64,000 nucleotides of DNA from an uncultured Dehalococcoidales bacterium. GTDB lineage: Bacteria; Chloroflexota; Dehalococcoidia; UBA1151; UBA1328. The stretch lies in assembly GCA_905614375.1 (NCBI GenBank), contig CAJQSP010000014.1:49984-113983 (forward strand), read 5' to 3'. Below, piece after piece: positions 54,794-63,404 of the stretch. The position numbers and the translations under genes are program-made. A model generated the notes under the pieces. The model worked only from the letters and a program-made list of their open reading frames with translations, searched no databases and was not told the origin of the DNA. The first letter of the stretch is position 1. Every line of letters begins with the position of its first letter.

Positions 54794-55669
54794 CTAATCG
54801 GCTCTCTTCAGCACTGCGACTATCGAATCCTCTAGCGAACGTTTTTTGTCTACTGAATCGACCCGTTCATGGCCAATCGATGAATCAGCGATTGTCTGGA
54901 ACGTTTCCGAAGCTCCCTCGTGGATCTTGGACGTAGTTCCTGCATCTCCAAAAGTCTTAGCTATCTCGTCCATCTCACCGATCCACCTAAAGGCCTTAGT
55001 AGAAACAGTCTTCAAGCTATCCATTCCAGCAAGCGTACCCGCCTGACTCTGCTCCAATTCGCTAATCAAATCTTCATACAGATCAAGGGATTTAGCTGTC
55101 ATAAGCGTCGATGCGTAAAGAGCAGCGGTGCCTTTTGTAAGTGCAGCGTAGACCATTTTGAGTCCCGAAGCGCTACCAATTGGACCGTTCATTATCGGCA
55201 CGGAAATTCCCTTGCCGTCTAGCTCACCGAGAATATTGGCGTGCTCACCAGAGGCGTAAAAACGTGGAACTGCTCCGGTACGGGGTGATCCGCCAATAAT
55301 CCCAGCATCTATAAATTTACCACCGGCAACAGTTATTACTTCGCCTATGTTCATACCGGTCGCCGGCGAAACAGCATTGCAGTCGGCAACCGCGACTTTA
55401 GCGTCGGTGCGAACAATAGCCTCGGAAATATTTTGAGCGAACGACCGTGCTTCGGATGGGACAAGTATTGATAGAACGATATCGGACTGGATTACCAATT
55501 CATCAAGTGAACCGACATCCTCGAATCCCTGTTCAGATGCCCGTTGCTTCGAGTCATCACTTCGACCGCTGAGTGCTGTAATGACCCTCAGACCGTTCTT
55601 TTTCAGGACTCCACCGACACCACTTCCCATGTCTCCGGGGCTCATCACTCCAACGGTTTCGACTGTCAC
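54794..55669 (-). CDS. NAD(P)-binding 6-phosphogluconate dehydrogenase-like oxidoreductase
   Basis: The 291-aa protein has an N-terminal Rossmann domain (VGVMSPGDMGSGVGGVL, about 6-22) of the beta-hydroxyacid dehydrogenase superfamily and a helical C-terminal domain resembling DUF1932. The SPGDMGS form replaces the usual GxGxMG. GSASGLKMVYAALTKG holds the likely catalytic Lys. The substrate is unknown. It is downstream of the SelA-like PLP gene on the same strand (133 nt). Confidence 0.8.
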   Translation of the reverse strand: MTVETVGVMSPGDMGSGVGGVLKKNGLRVITALSGRSDDSKQRASEQGFEDVGSLDELVIQSDIVLSILVPSEARSFAQNISEAIVRTDAKVAVADCNAVSPATGMNIGEVITVAGGKFIDAGIIGGSPRTGAVPRFYASGEHANILGELDGKGISVPIMNGPIGSASGLKMVYAALTKGTAALYASTLMTAKSLDLYEDLISELEQSQAGTLAGMDSLKTVSTKAFRWIGEMDEIAKTFGDAGTTSKIHEGASETFQTIADSSIGHERVDSVDKKRSLEDSIVAVLKRAD

Positions 55670-55802
55670 TGGCTAATCTCCTTCTACTGCTTTAGTACAA
55701 CGATAGCCTGCCAATTGGAAGCATAATTATCATCCTTCTAAACGAAAAACACGCCCGGGTATACCGACCCGGCGCATCATTAATAATCGATCGAAACTCA
55801 CG

Positions 55803-56954
55803 CTAGCCCTTCACTGCGTCGGCAATTGCATTGCCGACCAGTTCAGGCTGACCTTCGCTCATACCAAACACATGAATTTCAATCTGCGGTGCGTCCATTG
55901 AAACACGCATCCAGATGGAAGGATCGCCGTTTTGAAGTTTCTCGACTAGATCATCATTGGTAAACCCAACAATGGCAGAGTCAAGACTCAGAATCACACC
56001 GAACGGCTGGTGTCCTATGATGTTGGTGTTGATCTTTGCACTAACTCCAGGAATACCCTGAAGCGGCTTCAATATCGCTTGCGACTGATTTTCGGCAAAT
56101 GCCAATCGATCTTCGTGGTTTATGGTGAGCCAGCGATCTACAGCAGCGACTACTCCCATGATTTCCTGTCGGTCGATCTTCTGCGGACGACCGATTCCAC
56201 GAATTCGCCTGCCCTCATAGCCCACAAATGAATGTCGGCTAATAGCGTCGATAACTTTCTTGGTGCCGAGAGCAAATCCCGTCGAATGCGGAGCACCCAT
56301 GTACTTCGCAGCAATGCATTGGAAGTCGGCGCCCATCTTCACGTACTTACCGAAATTTTCTAGAGGATAAATCTGACCTGCCGCATCAACGGAAACAGGC
56401 TTTCCGGCTGCGTGGGTGATTTCGAGTACCTGCTCGAGGGTTAGCACATTAGGATCGGTTGGCTTCTGTTCGTACACAACATAGTGAACAGCTGCGGTAC
56501 GTTCGTTGACGGCGTTTTTGAGGTCTTCCTCAGTTGTACCATCCTCATCGCCAAACTCAACCAGCTTTGCACCGGCAAGTTCGAGACACCGGTCGTACCA
56601 GTAGCGTTGACGCTTCTGAATCAGAATTTCGTTCGGCATGCCTGTCGTGTCAGGTAGCTGTTCGACTTTTGCATCGTCAGTACCCGCCATAAATGCTGCC
56701 GTTGCAAGTGTTAGTGCAGAACCCGCACCCGACGTTATGTACGCCGCAGGAACGCCAAGCATTTCAGCAATTCGGTCGCCGGCAACCTGTTCAAGTTCAA
56801 TCAATGGAATGTAAGCAGAATCTGCGGCATCCATAGCGGCTTTAACTTCTGGAACAGGAGTCGATCCGCCGAGCAACGTAACGCTGCCAGTAGCATTTAT
56901 TACTGGCTTAGCGCCCATTTCTTTGTAGATCGATCCCCAATAGTTGGTAGTCAC
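55803..56954 (-). CDS. SelA-like PLP-dependent enzyme (not selenocysteine synthase)
   Basis: The 383-aa protein shares the SelA fold: PVINATGSVTLLGGSTPVP (about 17) and the PLP lysine in CIAAKYMGAPHSTGFALG (about 218). It lacks the N-terminal SelA domain and is 100 residues shorter than the true SelA at 8795. Family relatives include D-glucosaminate-6-phosphate ammonia-lyase and other amino-acid lyases. The adjacent dehydrogenase suggests amino- or hydroxy-acid catabolism. Confidence 0.82.
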   Translation of the reverse strand: MTTNYWGSIYKEMGAKPVINATGSVTLLGGSTPVPEVKAAMDAADSAYIPLIELEQVAGDRIAEMLGVPAAYITSGAGSALTLATAAFMAGTDDAKVEQLPDTTGMPNEILIQKRQRYWYDRCLELAGAKLVEFGDEDGTTEEDLKNAVNERTAAVHYVVYEQKPTDPNVLTLEQVLEITHAAGKPVSVDAAGQIYPLENFGKYVKMGADFQCIAAKYMGAPHSTGFALGTKKVIDAISRHSFVGYEGRRIRGIGRPQKIDRQEIMGVVAAVDRWLTINHEDRLAFAENQSQAILKPLQGIPGVSAKINTNIIGHQPFGVILSLDSAIVGFTNDDLVEKLQNGDPSIWMRVSMDAPQIEIHVFGMSEGQPELVGNAIADAVKG

Positions 56955-57142
56955 GTTTAGTTACGTCCTTCTCAAGCTTAAGGCTCGCAAGCCCTCACAT
57001 TGGTTCGCATTACAATTCTCTTTCGGTTGCCGAGTCAATATACCCTTAGTGATCGACACTCGTACCCAGTTAGCATCGGATTGATCTCTTTTAGCTAGTT
57101 CATATACCAGAGAGAGATTATTCGCACCCAAGAAATCAATGT

Positions 57143-57766
57143 ATGCGTGTACAGGACAAGCGGAAAATGCCCGACTTCAAAGAAGTCTGTGTGAAATTAC
57201 AATCGGGATTGGAAGTCAAGATCCGTACCTGGCAGAGTCACGGCGACGCTCAACCGCTAGTGATAGTTGCACCGAATAGCTCGGCTAACGACTGGGACGA
57301 TTTCATCTCGTTTCTGCCCTCTTCGCACTCGCCTATTTTGGCAAACGTTTCATCAAGCCTTGAATTGTTGATGCTGATCTGGGAGATAGGCGAACCGGTT
57401 TTGGTTCTGGCTCAAGGACAACCAGCGGTAGATATCGCCAGCGGTCTCATTGCTACAGCTCCTGCGGCCGCATCCGGAATCATCGTATGTGACGGTGAAA
57501 TCAGTCCCGACCAAGCAGACGAAATGCACGAAATTTTGACTTTGGTGTTACGAGGTCGACAGGGTAAAACCCTTTCGCACCCAGCGGCCGTGAAGATGCA
57601 TGAGTTGCTAAAACATTCGACGCTAATCGAGCCGGAGAATTGTGGGGACTTCCCTGCAAAGGACAATCCAAATGCCGCTGCGTCAGCGATCAACATGTTC
57701 CTCGCCGGTGCAAGCGGCAGTTTCGATGAAGAATCGGAAGGTGACCCGATCGATCCTAAGGCGTAA
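57143..57766 (+). CDS. Unrecognised protein, degenerate alpha/beta-hydrolase-like
   Basis: The 207-aa protein was not assigned to a family. A core of alternating hydrophobic strands (PLVIVAPNSSANDWDD, then VLVLAQGQPAVDIASGL, then ASGIIVCDGEI) resembles the alpha/beta-hydrolase fold. The usual GxSxG nucleophile elbow is replaced by AQGQPA, so it cannot be a standard serine hydrolase. The C-terminus is acidic. It starts at ATG 57143 and runs convergently towards the SMP-30 gene. Confidence 0.6.
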   Translation: MRVQDKRKMPDFKEVCVKLQSGLEVKIRTWQSHGDAQPLVIVAPNSSANDWDDFISFLPSSHSPILANVSSSLELLMLIWEIGEPVLVLAQGQPAVDIASGLIATAPAAASGIIVCDGEISPDQADEMHEILTLVLRGRQGKTLSHPAAVKMHELLKHSTLIEPENCGDFPAKDNPNAAASAINMFLAGASGSFDEESEGDPIDPKA

Positions 57767-57785
57767 TCGGCGAGTAGCCGACGGC

Positions 57786-58673
57786 TTACTTCGAAGGTAG
57801 AAGTGCCAGTCCGTCAACGCCGACATGATGCCGCTCCACCGTTCCCGCGTCTTTGACCGTGACGTAAATATCCCCACTTCCTTTTGGACCGAACGCAACG
57901 TTTGTCGGTTGATCTCCACCAACGCTAATTCGCTCGACAATATGTCCGCCTGTGTCGACCACTGTCAGGTCACCTTGCCCCACTACGGCGCAGTAGAAGT
58001 AACCGTTCTCGCCAACCGCCAGTCCGTCGCCGCCTTTGAATCCTGGCATTTGTGAACGATCAACAAGATCGGCAAAATCTTCTCTTGGGCCTAACGTGCC
58101 ATCGGCATTCCACTCGTATCGGTAGAGCATGCCCGTAACGGTCGCTGTTACGTAAAGTGATCGATCAGCACCGAACGCCAGCCCGTTTGCGAACTGCAGA
58201 CCGTCGTCCAGCACAGTAGCGCCCATGCTTTCAAGGTCGATTCGGAATAGTTTACCGTCAATTGGAAAGTCAGTACGGCCTTCCTCGCGAGCTTTCACGA
58301 AAGGCTCCAGGTGAACGCCAGAATCGGTCAAGTACATTGCGCCGTCGGGTCCGAACGCCAAATCGTTTGGAAACATGAACTCGACGCCGCCTACCTCGGT
58401 CATCACAACTTCGCTGTTGCCGCTCAATTCGACCTTGATCAACGACGGTGGATTCATAGATTCAGCAATCCATAGGGATCCCGACCGATCTTGAACCATG
58501 CCGTTAGGGCGTCCGGTTTTCACAATGACTCGCTTCGACGTACCATCGGAAGAAATAACCGAAACACAACCTGTTTCGGGTGACATTTCAACAACGCCCC
58601 ACTCGCCCGAAGGAAGTAACACAGGACCTTCAGGATCGCCAAGCCCCCTATGAAATATCAAGTCAGAGGTCAC
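57786..58673 (-). CDS. SMP-30/gluconolactonase/LRE-family protein
   Basis: The 295-aa protein is a six-bladed beta-propeller of the SMP-30 family, with GLGDPEGPVLLPSG (about 10), VKTGRPNGMVQDRSGSLWIA (about 50-69), FPNDLAFGPDGAMYLTDSG (about 99-117) and QFANGLAFGADRSLYV (about 158). The Glu, Asn and Asp metal ligands are in place. Members hydrolyse sugar lactones or related esters using a divalent metal. Confidence 0.9.
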   Translation of the reverse strand: MTSDLIFHRGLGDPEGPVLLPSGEWGVVEMSPETGCVSVISSDGTSKRVIVKTGRPNGMVQDRSGSLWIAESMNPPSLIKVELSGNSEVVMTEVGGVEFMFPNDLAFGPDGAMYLTDSGVHLEPFVKAREEGRTDFPIDGKLFRIDLESMGATVLDDGLQFANGLAFGADRSLYVTATVTGMLYRYEWNADGTLGPREDFADLVDRSQMPGFKGGDGLAVGENGYFYCAVVGQGDLTVVDTGGHIVERISVGGDQPTNVAFGPKGSGDIYVTVKDAGTVERHHVGVDGLALLPSK

Positions 58674-58998
58674 GTTTACAGGCCTTTCAAAGTACCCCGA
58701 ACACAGCGGTGCGTTCAGGTATGCAAAGAATATAGATCACCGATCGACGATACCGACACGGACAAAACATCGTAGTTAACGGGAATACACAGCTAGCCCA
58801 TACCTCTTTGATGTTGTACTTTTAATAGGTTGGCTCACGAGCATCCGGGCATTAGCTCGACTTGATTTGTTCGAATAACCAACATCTATCACAGTGAGTG
58901 TGACGGCAGTCGCGTAGCGTAATACGAGACTGGGTCGGCATGCCGATCCGCTGTTTATCAGTGCAAAACCTACCGTTGTACTCCAAGGTCATGAACAA
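58674..58998. other. Intergenic region, 325 bp
   Basis: No open frame with a plausible start and ribosome-binding site was seen on either strand, and no tRNA-like or strong hairpin structure stands out. The region probably carries the 5' ends and promoters of the divergent SMP-30 gene and rplI. An ATG-AAC-AAT-TGA minimal frame (58991-59002) overlaps the rplI TTG start. Confidence 0.5.
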
Positions 58999-59658
58999 TT
59001 GAAAATTCTATTTCTTAAGGATGTACGTCCTACCGCACGAGCCGGAGACGTAAAAGATGTCAAAGCTGGCTTCGCACGTAACTTCTTGATCCCGCAAGGT
59101 CTGGCCGTTCAGGCTACCGAGCACGAACTCCGACGAGCATCAGCTCTTCGAACACAGGCTGAAGACCGACGGCTCGTTGAAGCCAAGGAATGGCAGGACA
59201 TTGCGGACGCACTCAAGGATAGGAAGGTCCGAATTGACGTGCGAACGGGACCAACTGGTCGTCTTTACGGTTCTGTTACAAACACGATGATCGCCGCCAA
59301 GGTTTCAGAAATGACCGAGCGAGAGATCGATCGAAGGGGAATTCAGATTCCTGCCCCGATTCGCACGGTTGGTGAACACAAGGTTCCAGCTCGATTCGTT
59401 GAGGGCGTTACAGCTACTCTCGTTATTGAAGTGGTTCCCGATGAGGCCTCCATCGAACTCAACCGCCAGATGGAAGAAGCTCAGGCTCAGATGACTGAAG
59501 CGGATACTGACGTTCTCGACCCATCATTCGAGGATGTTCTTGCAGCTGCGGAAGCTGAGATAGATGCTAGTGCTTCGAGCAGTTCCGAAAAATCTGATGA
59601 TACTGAAGACGAAGCAGCTACAGACGACGACGATTCGGAAGAGAAGTCCGAAGAGTAA
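58999..59658 (+). CDS. rplI: Large ribosomal subunit protein bL9 with acidic C-terminal extension
   Basis: The 219-aa protein begins MKILFLKDVRPTARAGDVKD and contains NFLIPQGLAVQAT, the bL9 signature. The two-domain body ends near residue 150; a further 65 residues are almost all Asp, Glu, Ser and Ala, absent from typical bL9 of about 150 aa. The start is TTG. It heads an rplI-dnaB-dnaD-dnaC-like series, though a terminator follows it. Confidence 0.93.
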   Translation: MKILFLKDVRPTARAGDVKDVKAGFARNFLIPQGLAVQATEHELRRASALRTQAEDRRLVEAKEWQDIADALKDRKVRIDVRTGPTGRLYGSVTNTMIAAKVSEMTEREIDRRGIQIPAPIRTVGEHKVPARFVEGVTATLVIEVVPDEASIELNRQMEEAQAQMTEADTDVLDPSFEDVLAAAEAEIDASASSSSEKSDDTEDEAATDDDDSEEKSEE

Positions 59659-59683
59659 ACCTGCCACAACATAATGATTGCAA

Positions 59684-59720
59684 AATCGCCCGGGGCTACA
59701 TGCTCCGGGCGATTGTTTTT
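59684..59720 (+). terminator. Rho-independent terminator after rplI
   Basis: AATCGCCCGG pairs with CCGGGCGATT around an 11-nt loop, followed by GTTTTT. It lies 26 nt after the rplI stop and should separate most rplI transcription from dnaB. Confidence 0.88.
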
Positions 59721-59762
59721 AACCGACCGAATTGCCATTCAAATTCTGAGGTTGAACTAGGT

Positions 59763-59771
59763 TGTGGATAA
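59763..59771 (+). promoter_or_regulatory. DnaA-box-like site upstream of dnaB
   Basis: TGTGGATAA is the exact complement of the consensus DnaA box TTATCCACA. A weaker TGTGGAATA lies just after it (59774-59782). The pair is about 150 nt before dnaB. One perfect box can occur by chance, but the site in front of a replication operon is notable. Confidence 0.45.
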
Positions 59772-59921
59772 GGTGTGGAATATTGTTGATATCTTCAGGG
59801 CGATTTAACAGGTGTTTGGGCTTCTATTTCCCAGTCAATTGACTGTATATTCCAATCTCACTTTCGCCAGTTACCCAGAAGTTTCCTAGATAGCCGCTAC
59901 GGCAACTACATTCGTCACTAA

Positions 59922-61334
59922 ATGCAAGCAGACCGTCTCCCACCACATGATTTACACGCCGAGGAATCCGTCCTAGGGTCGATCCTCATCGACGGCATGA
60001 CGATCACCCAGATCGCAGGCTTTCTTTCGGTCGATGATTTCTACAGAGAGATCAATCGCCAAACGTTCGAGGTCTGCTACGACCTCTTCCAACGTGACGA
60101 AGCAATTAACCAGGTAACCGTCACCCACGAACTCGATCACAAAGATCTGCTCGAATCAGTCGGAGGAGCCTCTTATCTTTCACACCTAGTCGAAGTTACG
60201 CCAACATCGGTTCACATCGAGCACTACGCCAACTTGGTGCACCGCACCGCGACGATGCGTCGGCTCATCGCCGCCGCAGGCGAGATCTCAGACATTGGCT
60301 ATGACGATGATCCCGACGTTGACGTCGCTCTTTCGGCCGCTGAGGACGCCCTATTTAGCATCAGGCAAGGTTCTCAGAACCGTGACTTCGTTCCACTAGC
60401 CGATTCGCTTACACCGTACCTCGAAGAATCTTCTCCGCTCGATCAAGTCGACGGCGAACAGAACACTTCCCCAATCGTCACCGGGTACAAACGCCTCGAT
60501 GAACTTCTAGTCGGTGGGTTACAACGATCTGACATGGTTGTGCTTGCGGCTCGGCCATCTGTTGGTAAATCGATGATGGGTCTCAACTTCACGTTGAGTG
60601 CCGCAAAGGCGGGTTTCAAGGTAGGCATCTTCTCTCTTGAAATGGGACGTGACCAGATCGCAATGCGATTGTTAGCTGCCCAGTCTCGAGTAAATATGCA
60701 GCAGATCCGAAACAGGATTCAGTCACCCAGCGAAGAAGACCAAGTCATCAACTCGATCGGTTTGCTTTCTGACTTAACGATCTACGTCGACGACACCCCG
60801 TTCCAGACCGTGGCTGAAATGCGCGGTAAGGCACGACGTTTACAAATGACGCACGGTCTCGACCTATTGATCGTCGACTATATGCAGTTGATTAATGGTG
60901 GATCCACTGTAGGTCGCGAAGGCAACCGTGCTCAAGAAGTATCCGAGATTTCGAGGCATATGAAAGGGATGGCACGTGACCTGCACATTCCGGTCGTAGC
61001 CATTTCACAGCTGAGTCGAGCCATCGAGCACCGTACGTCTCATCGACCGATGCTTTCCGACCTTCGAGAGTCTGGTTCGATTGAGCAGGACGCCGATGTC
61101 GTTATGTTTATCCACCGGGAAGACAAGTTCACCACTGAAGATGAATGGAACAAGGCCAATCCAACCCAGCCGTTCCCACGCGACCGTGCTTCGTTAATCA
61201 TCGCAAAGCACCGAAATGGTCCAACAGACGAAGTCGAAATGCGCGTACGTGACTCAGTCGGAGTGTTCGAAGAACTATCGTTCGCCCCACAAAATTCACA
61301 GTCATACGCACCGAGATCAGGAGCAGTTCGGTGA
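59922..61334 (+). CDS. dnaB: Replicative DNA helicase
   Basis: The hexameric 5'-3' helicase has the N-terminal DnaB domain (LPPHDLHAEESVLGSIL, about 5-21) and a RecA-like domain with Walker A ARPSVGKSMMGLNF (about 208), FSLEMGRDQIAMRL, VDYMQLI and the ISQLSRAIEHR arginine motif. Length 470 aa is typical, with no intein. dnaD overlaps its stop by 4 nt (GTGA). Confidence 0.97.
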   Translation: MQADRLPPHDLHAEESVLGSILIDGMTITQIAGFLSVDDFYREINRQTFEVCYDLFQRDEAINQVTVTHELDHKDLLESVGGASYLSHLVEVTPTSVHIEHYANLVHRTATMRRLIAAAGEISDIGYDDDPDVDVALSAAEDALFSIRQGSQNRDFVPLADSLTPYLEESSPLDQVDGEQNTSPIVTGYKRLDELLVGGLQRSDMVVLAARPSVGKSMMGLNFTLSAAKAGFKVGIFSLEMGRDQIAMRLLAAQSRVNMQQIRNRIQSPSEEDQVINSIGLLSDLTIYVDDTPFQTVAEMRGKARRLQMTHGLDLLIVDYMQLINGGSTVGREGNRAQEVSEISRHMKGMARDLHIPVVAISQLSRAIEHRTSHRPMLSDLRESGSIEQDADVVMFIHREDKFTTEDEWNKANPTQPFPRDRASLIIAKHRNGPTDEVEMRVRDSVGVFEELSFAPQNSQSYAPRSGAVR

Positions 61335-62062
61335 AGGACGGATTCCCACACGGGGTTCAGTTCACACCAGTTCCTAATCCACTCTTAGCCTCGCTTTTGG
61401 AAGAGATCGATTCTCTAGACGAACTGAAGGTGGTACTGAGAGTAATTCATGGATTGCACAAGCTTCGCAAATTACCAGCGTCGATAGGCTTTGATGATTT
61501 GTTGTCTGACAGGACAGTAGCATCGATGCTCAAATCCTCTGAAACTCAGCTTGAAGAGATTGTTGAACAGTCGATAAATTCAGCAGTTGAACGAGGGATA
61601 TTGCTGGTTGTCGATCAAGCAAATGGGCAAAGACGGATACTACTAAACACTGAGCCAGTAAGAAGAGCACTCTTTCGTCAGGGCGTCGACCTAGCGATCA
61701 AGACACGTAAACCTTTTGAAACGTGGGCAAACACTGAATCTGCAAAGACTAAGCAAGATGCAGTAACGTTCTACGAACAGAACATAGCTTCGGTAACGCC
61801 AATAGTTGCTGAAAACATTCACGCAGCGCTAGAACAACATCCTGAAGATGAGGTGGTTCTGGCAATTCGATACGCAGCCGAAGCCAATGCACGTAGCTGG
61901 AACTATATAGCCGTAATTCTTCGCCGATGGGCGACAGAAGGAAGACCTAAGGAGCTTGACGATGGATCGGATGGAACCACTGAACGAGATCTTCAAGAGG
62001 ATCGGTCAGACCAGTTCTACGAGGAATACCTCAAACGACAACGAGCTCGAGGAGCAAACTAG
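61331..62062 (+). CDS. DnaD-domain primosome protein
   Basis: The 243-aa protein has a C-terminal DnaD/DnaB_2 domain (about 145-205) with YEQNIASVTPIVAENI and RSWNYIAVILRRWATEG, the characteristic YxxxIxxxxP and W-Y-I-xx-I-L-xx-W pattern. DnaD proteins help load the helicase at the origin or at stalled forks. The start GTG overlaps dnaB, and the next gene begins about 100 nt before this one ends, so the three are tightly coupled. Confidence 0.88.
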   Translation: MKDGFPHGVQFTPVPNPLLASLLEEIDSLDELKVVLRVIHGLHKLRKLPASIGFDDLLSDRTVASMLKSSETQLEEIVEQSINSAVERGILLVVDQANGQRRILLNTEPVRRALFRQGVDLAIKTRKPFETWANTESAKTKQDAVTFYEQNIASVTPIVAENIHAALEQHPEDEVVLAIRYAAEANARSWNYIAVILRRWATEGRPKELDDGSDGTTERDLQEDRSDQFYEEYLKRQRARGAN

Positions 62063-63404
62063 CGCCGAAATCCACTGCGACATCTGTGACGACAGACGGT
62101 GGTTCGTAGCTGCTCCGAGTGAAAATGCTCCGGCTTCAGCCCGGACGGTTATCGCGTGCCAGTGCCAGGAACGGGTATGGGGTGTCAAATCATCCGATCG
62201 CATCAGGCAGTACTCCGACCTGGGACCACTAGAACGTCTCACTTTCGACACGGTCGAACTCGGCACTCGCGACACATTCTCTGAGCCATCGAGCTTCCGT
62301 GAGGCTTACCACGCTGCCCAACGATTCGTCACCGACATGCAAGGTTGGTTGGTTCTCTGCGGATCTTCGGGTACAGGAAAAACGCATCTAGCTGCTGCAG
62401 TCGGCAATGCGCTTGTAGAAGCGCATCAGCCCGTTCGATTTGTGTCAGTGCCCGACCTGTTAGATCACTTGCGTTCGGCGTTCGATCCTGCAGTCGGTGC
62501 GCAATACGATGAAATCTTCTTGCAAGCAATCGAAGCACCTATCTTGATCCTCGACGATCTAGGCGCACAGTCGTCCACGGCGTGGGCAGACGAAAAGCTC
62601 GATCAGATTCTCACTCATCGCTTCAACCGTCGACTTCCAACATTAGTCACTACTGGAACCCAGTTCGAAGAATTGGGTGACCGTCTCAGAACGCGTCTTG
62701 GAGATCCGTATTTCTCCAATGTAGTGAACATCAAAGCTGGCAGCGGTATGCCGGATATTCGAGATTCAGGGCTCCAAACTAGGCTTTCTGAAGCAATGAC
62801 GTTCGACAGCTTCACTCCTAGAGGCGCCGCCGGCTCTACAGCATCTCAGAAACGCTCGCTGTCGGAAGCGCACGCCGCAGCGACGGTCTTTGCCGCGCAG
62901 CCGGCGGGATGGCTCTATCTCGCAGGGCCTACCGGCGTTGGCAAGACTCATCTGGCAGCGGCTATCGTCAGCGACAATATCGCTCAAGGTCGAGAAGTAC
63001 TGTTCCGTTTTGTGCCAGACCTGCTCGATGATCTTCGACGATCGTACGGATCAGGCGTCGCCAACTCCTTCGACAACGCGTTCCGGCAGGTACGCGATGT
63101 CGACATTTTGGTCCTCGACGATTTCGGTGCAGAAGCTTCAACTGCATGGGCAGAAGAGAAGCTTTACCAGTTGATCGTTCATCGACATGACTCGATGATG
63201 CCTACGGTGTTCACAAGTCGAACAGCTATTGAAACCATGACCGCATCTGACTCACGCTCAACTTCTCGGTATTCAGACGCGATCATCTCTCGACTTAGCG
63301 ATGCAAACGTTGTCGCCGAGCGATATCTAACAGCGCCTGACTTCCGCCATCGCGGCGCTACGCCCCGACCTCAATCAACCAATAGAAAAAAACCTCGCAA
63401 GTGA
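61962..63404 (+). CDS. DnaC-like helicase loader with two tandem AAA+ domains
   Basis: The 480-aa protein starts at ATG 61962, which has AAGGAG 7 nt upstream; a TTG 6 nt earlier is too close to that site. A zinc-binding N-terminus (CDIC and CQC, about 39-68) is followed by two DnaC/IstB-type AAA+ domains. Domain 1 has GSSGTGKTHLAAAVG (about 134) and LILDDLGA; domain 2 has GPTGVGKTHLAAAI (about 322) and LVLDDFGA. Helicase loaders usually have a single AAA+ domain of about 250 aa. The setting (dnaB-dnaD) supports helicase loading. Confidence 0.88.
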   Translation: MDRMEPLNEIFKRIGQTSSTRNTSNDNELEEQTSAEIHCDICDDRRWFVAAPSENAPASARTVIACQCQERVWGVKSSDRIRQYSDLGPLERLTFDTVELGTRDTFSEPSSFREAYHAAQRFVTDMQGWLVLCGSSGTGKTHLAAAVGNALVEAHQPVRFVSVPDLLDHLRSAFDPAVGAQYDEIFLQAIEAPILILDDLGAQSSTAWADEKLDQILTHRFNRRLPTLVTTGTQFEELGDRLRTRLGDPYFSNVVNIKAGSGMPDIRDSGLQTRLSEAMTFDSFTPRGAAGSTASQKRSLSEAHAAATVFAAQPAGWLYLAGPTGVGKTHLAAAIVSDNIAQGREVLFRFVPDLLDDLRRSYGSGVANSFDNAFRQVRDVDILVLDDFGAEASTAWAEEKLYQLIVHRHDSMMPTVFTSRTAIETMTASDSRSTSRYSDAIISRLSDANVVAERYLTAPDFRHRGATPRPQSTNRKKPRK

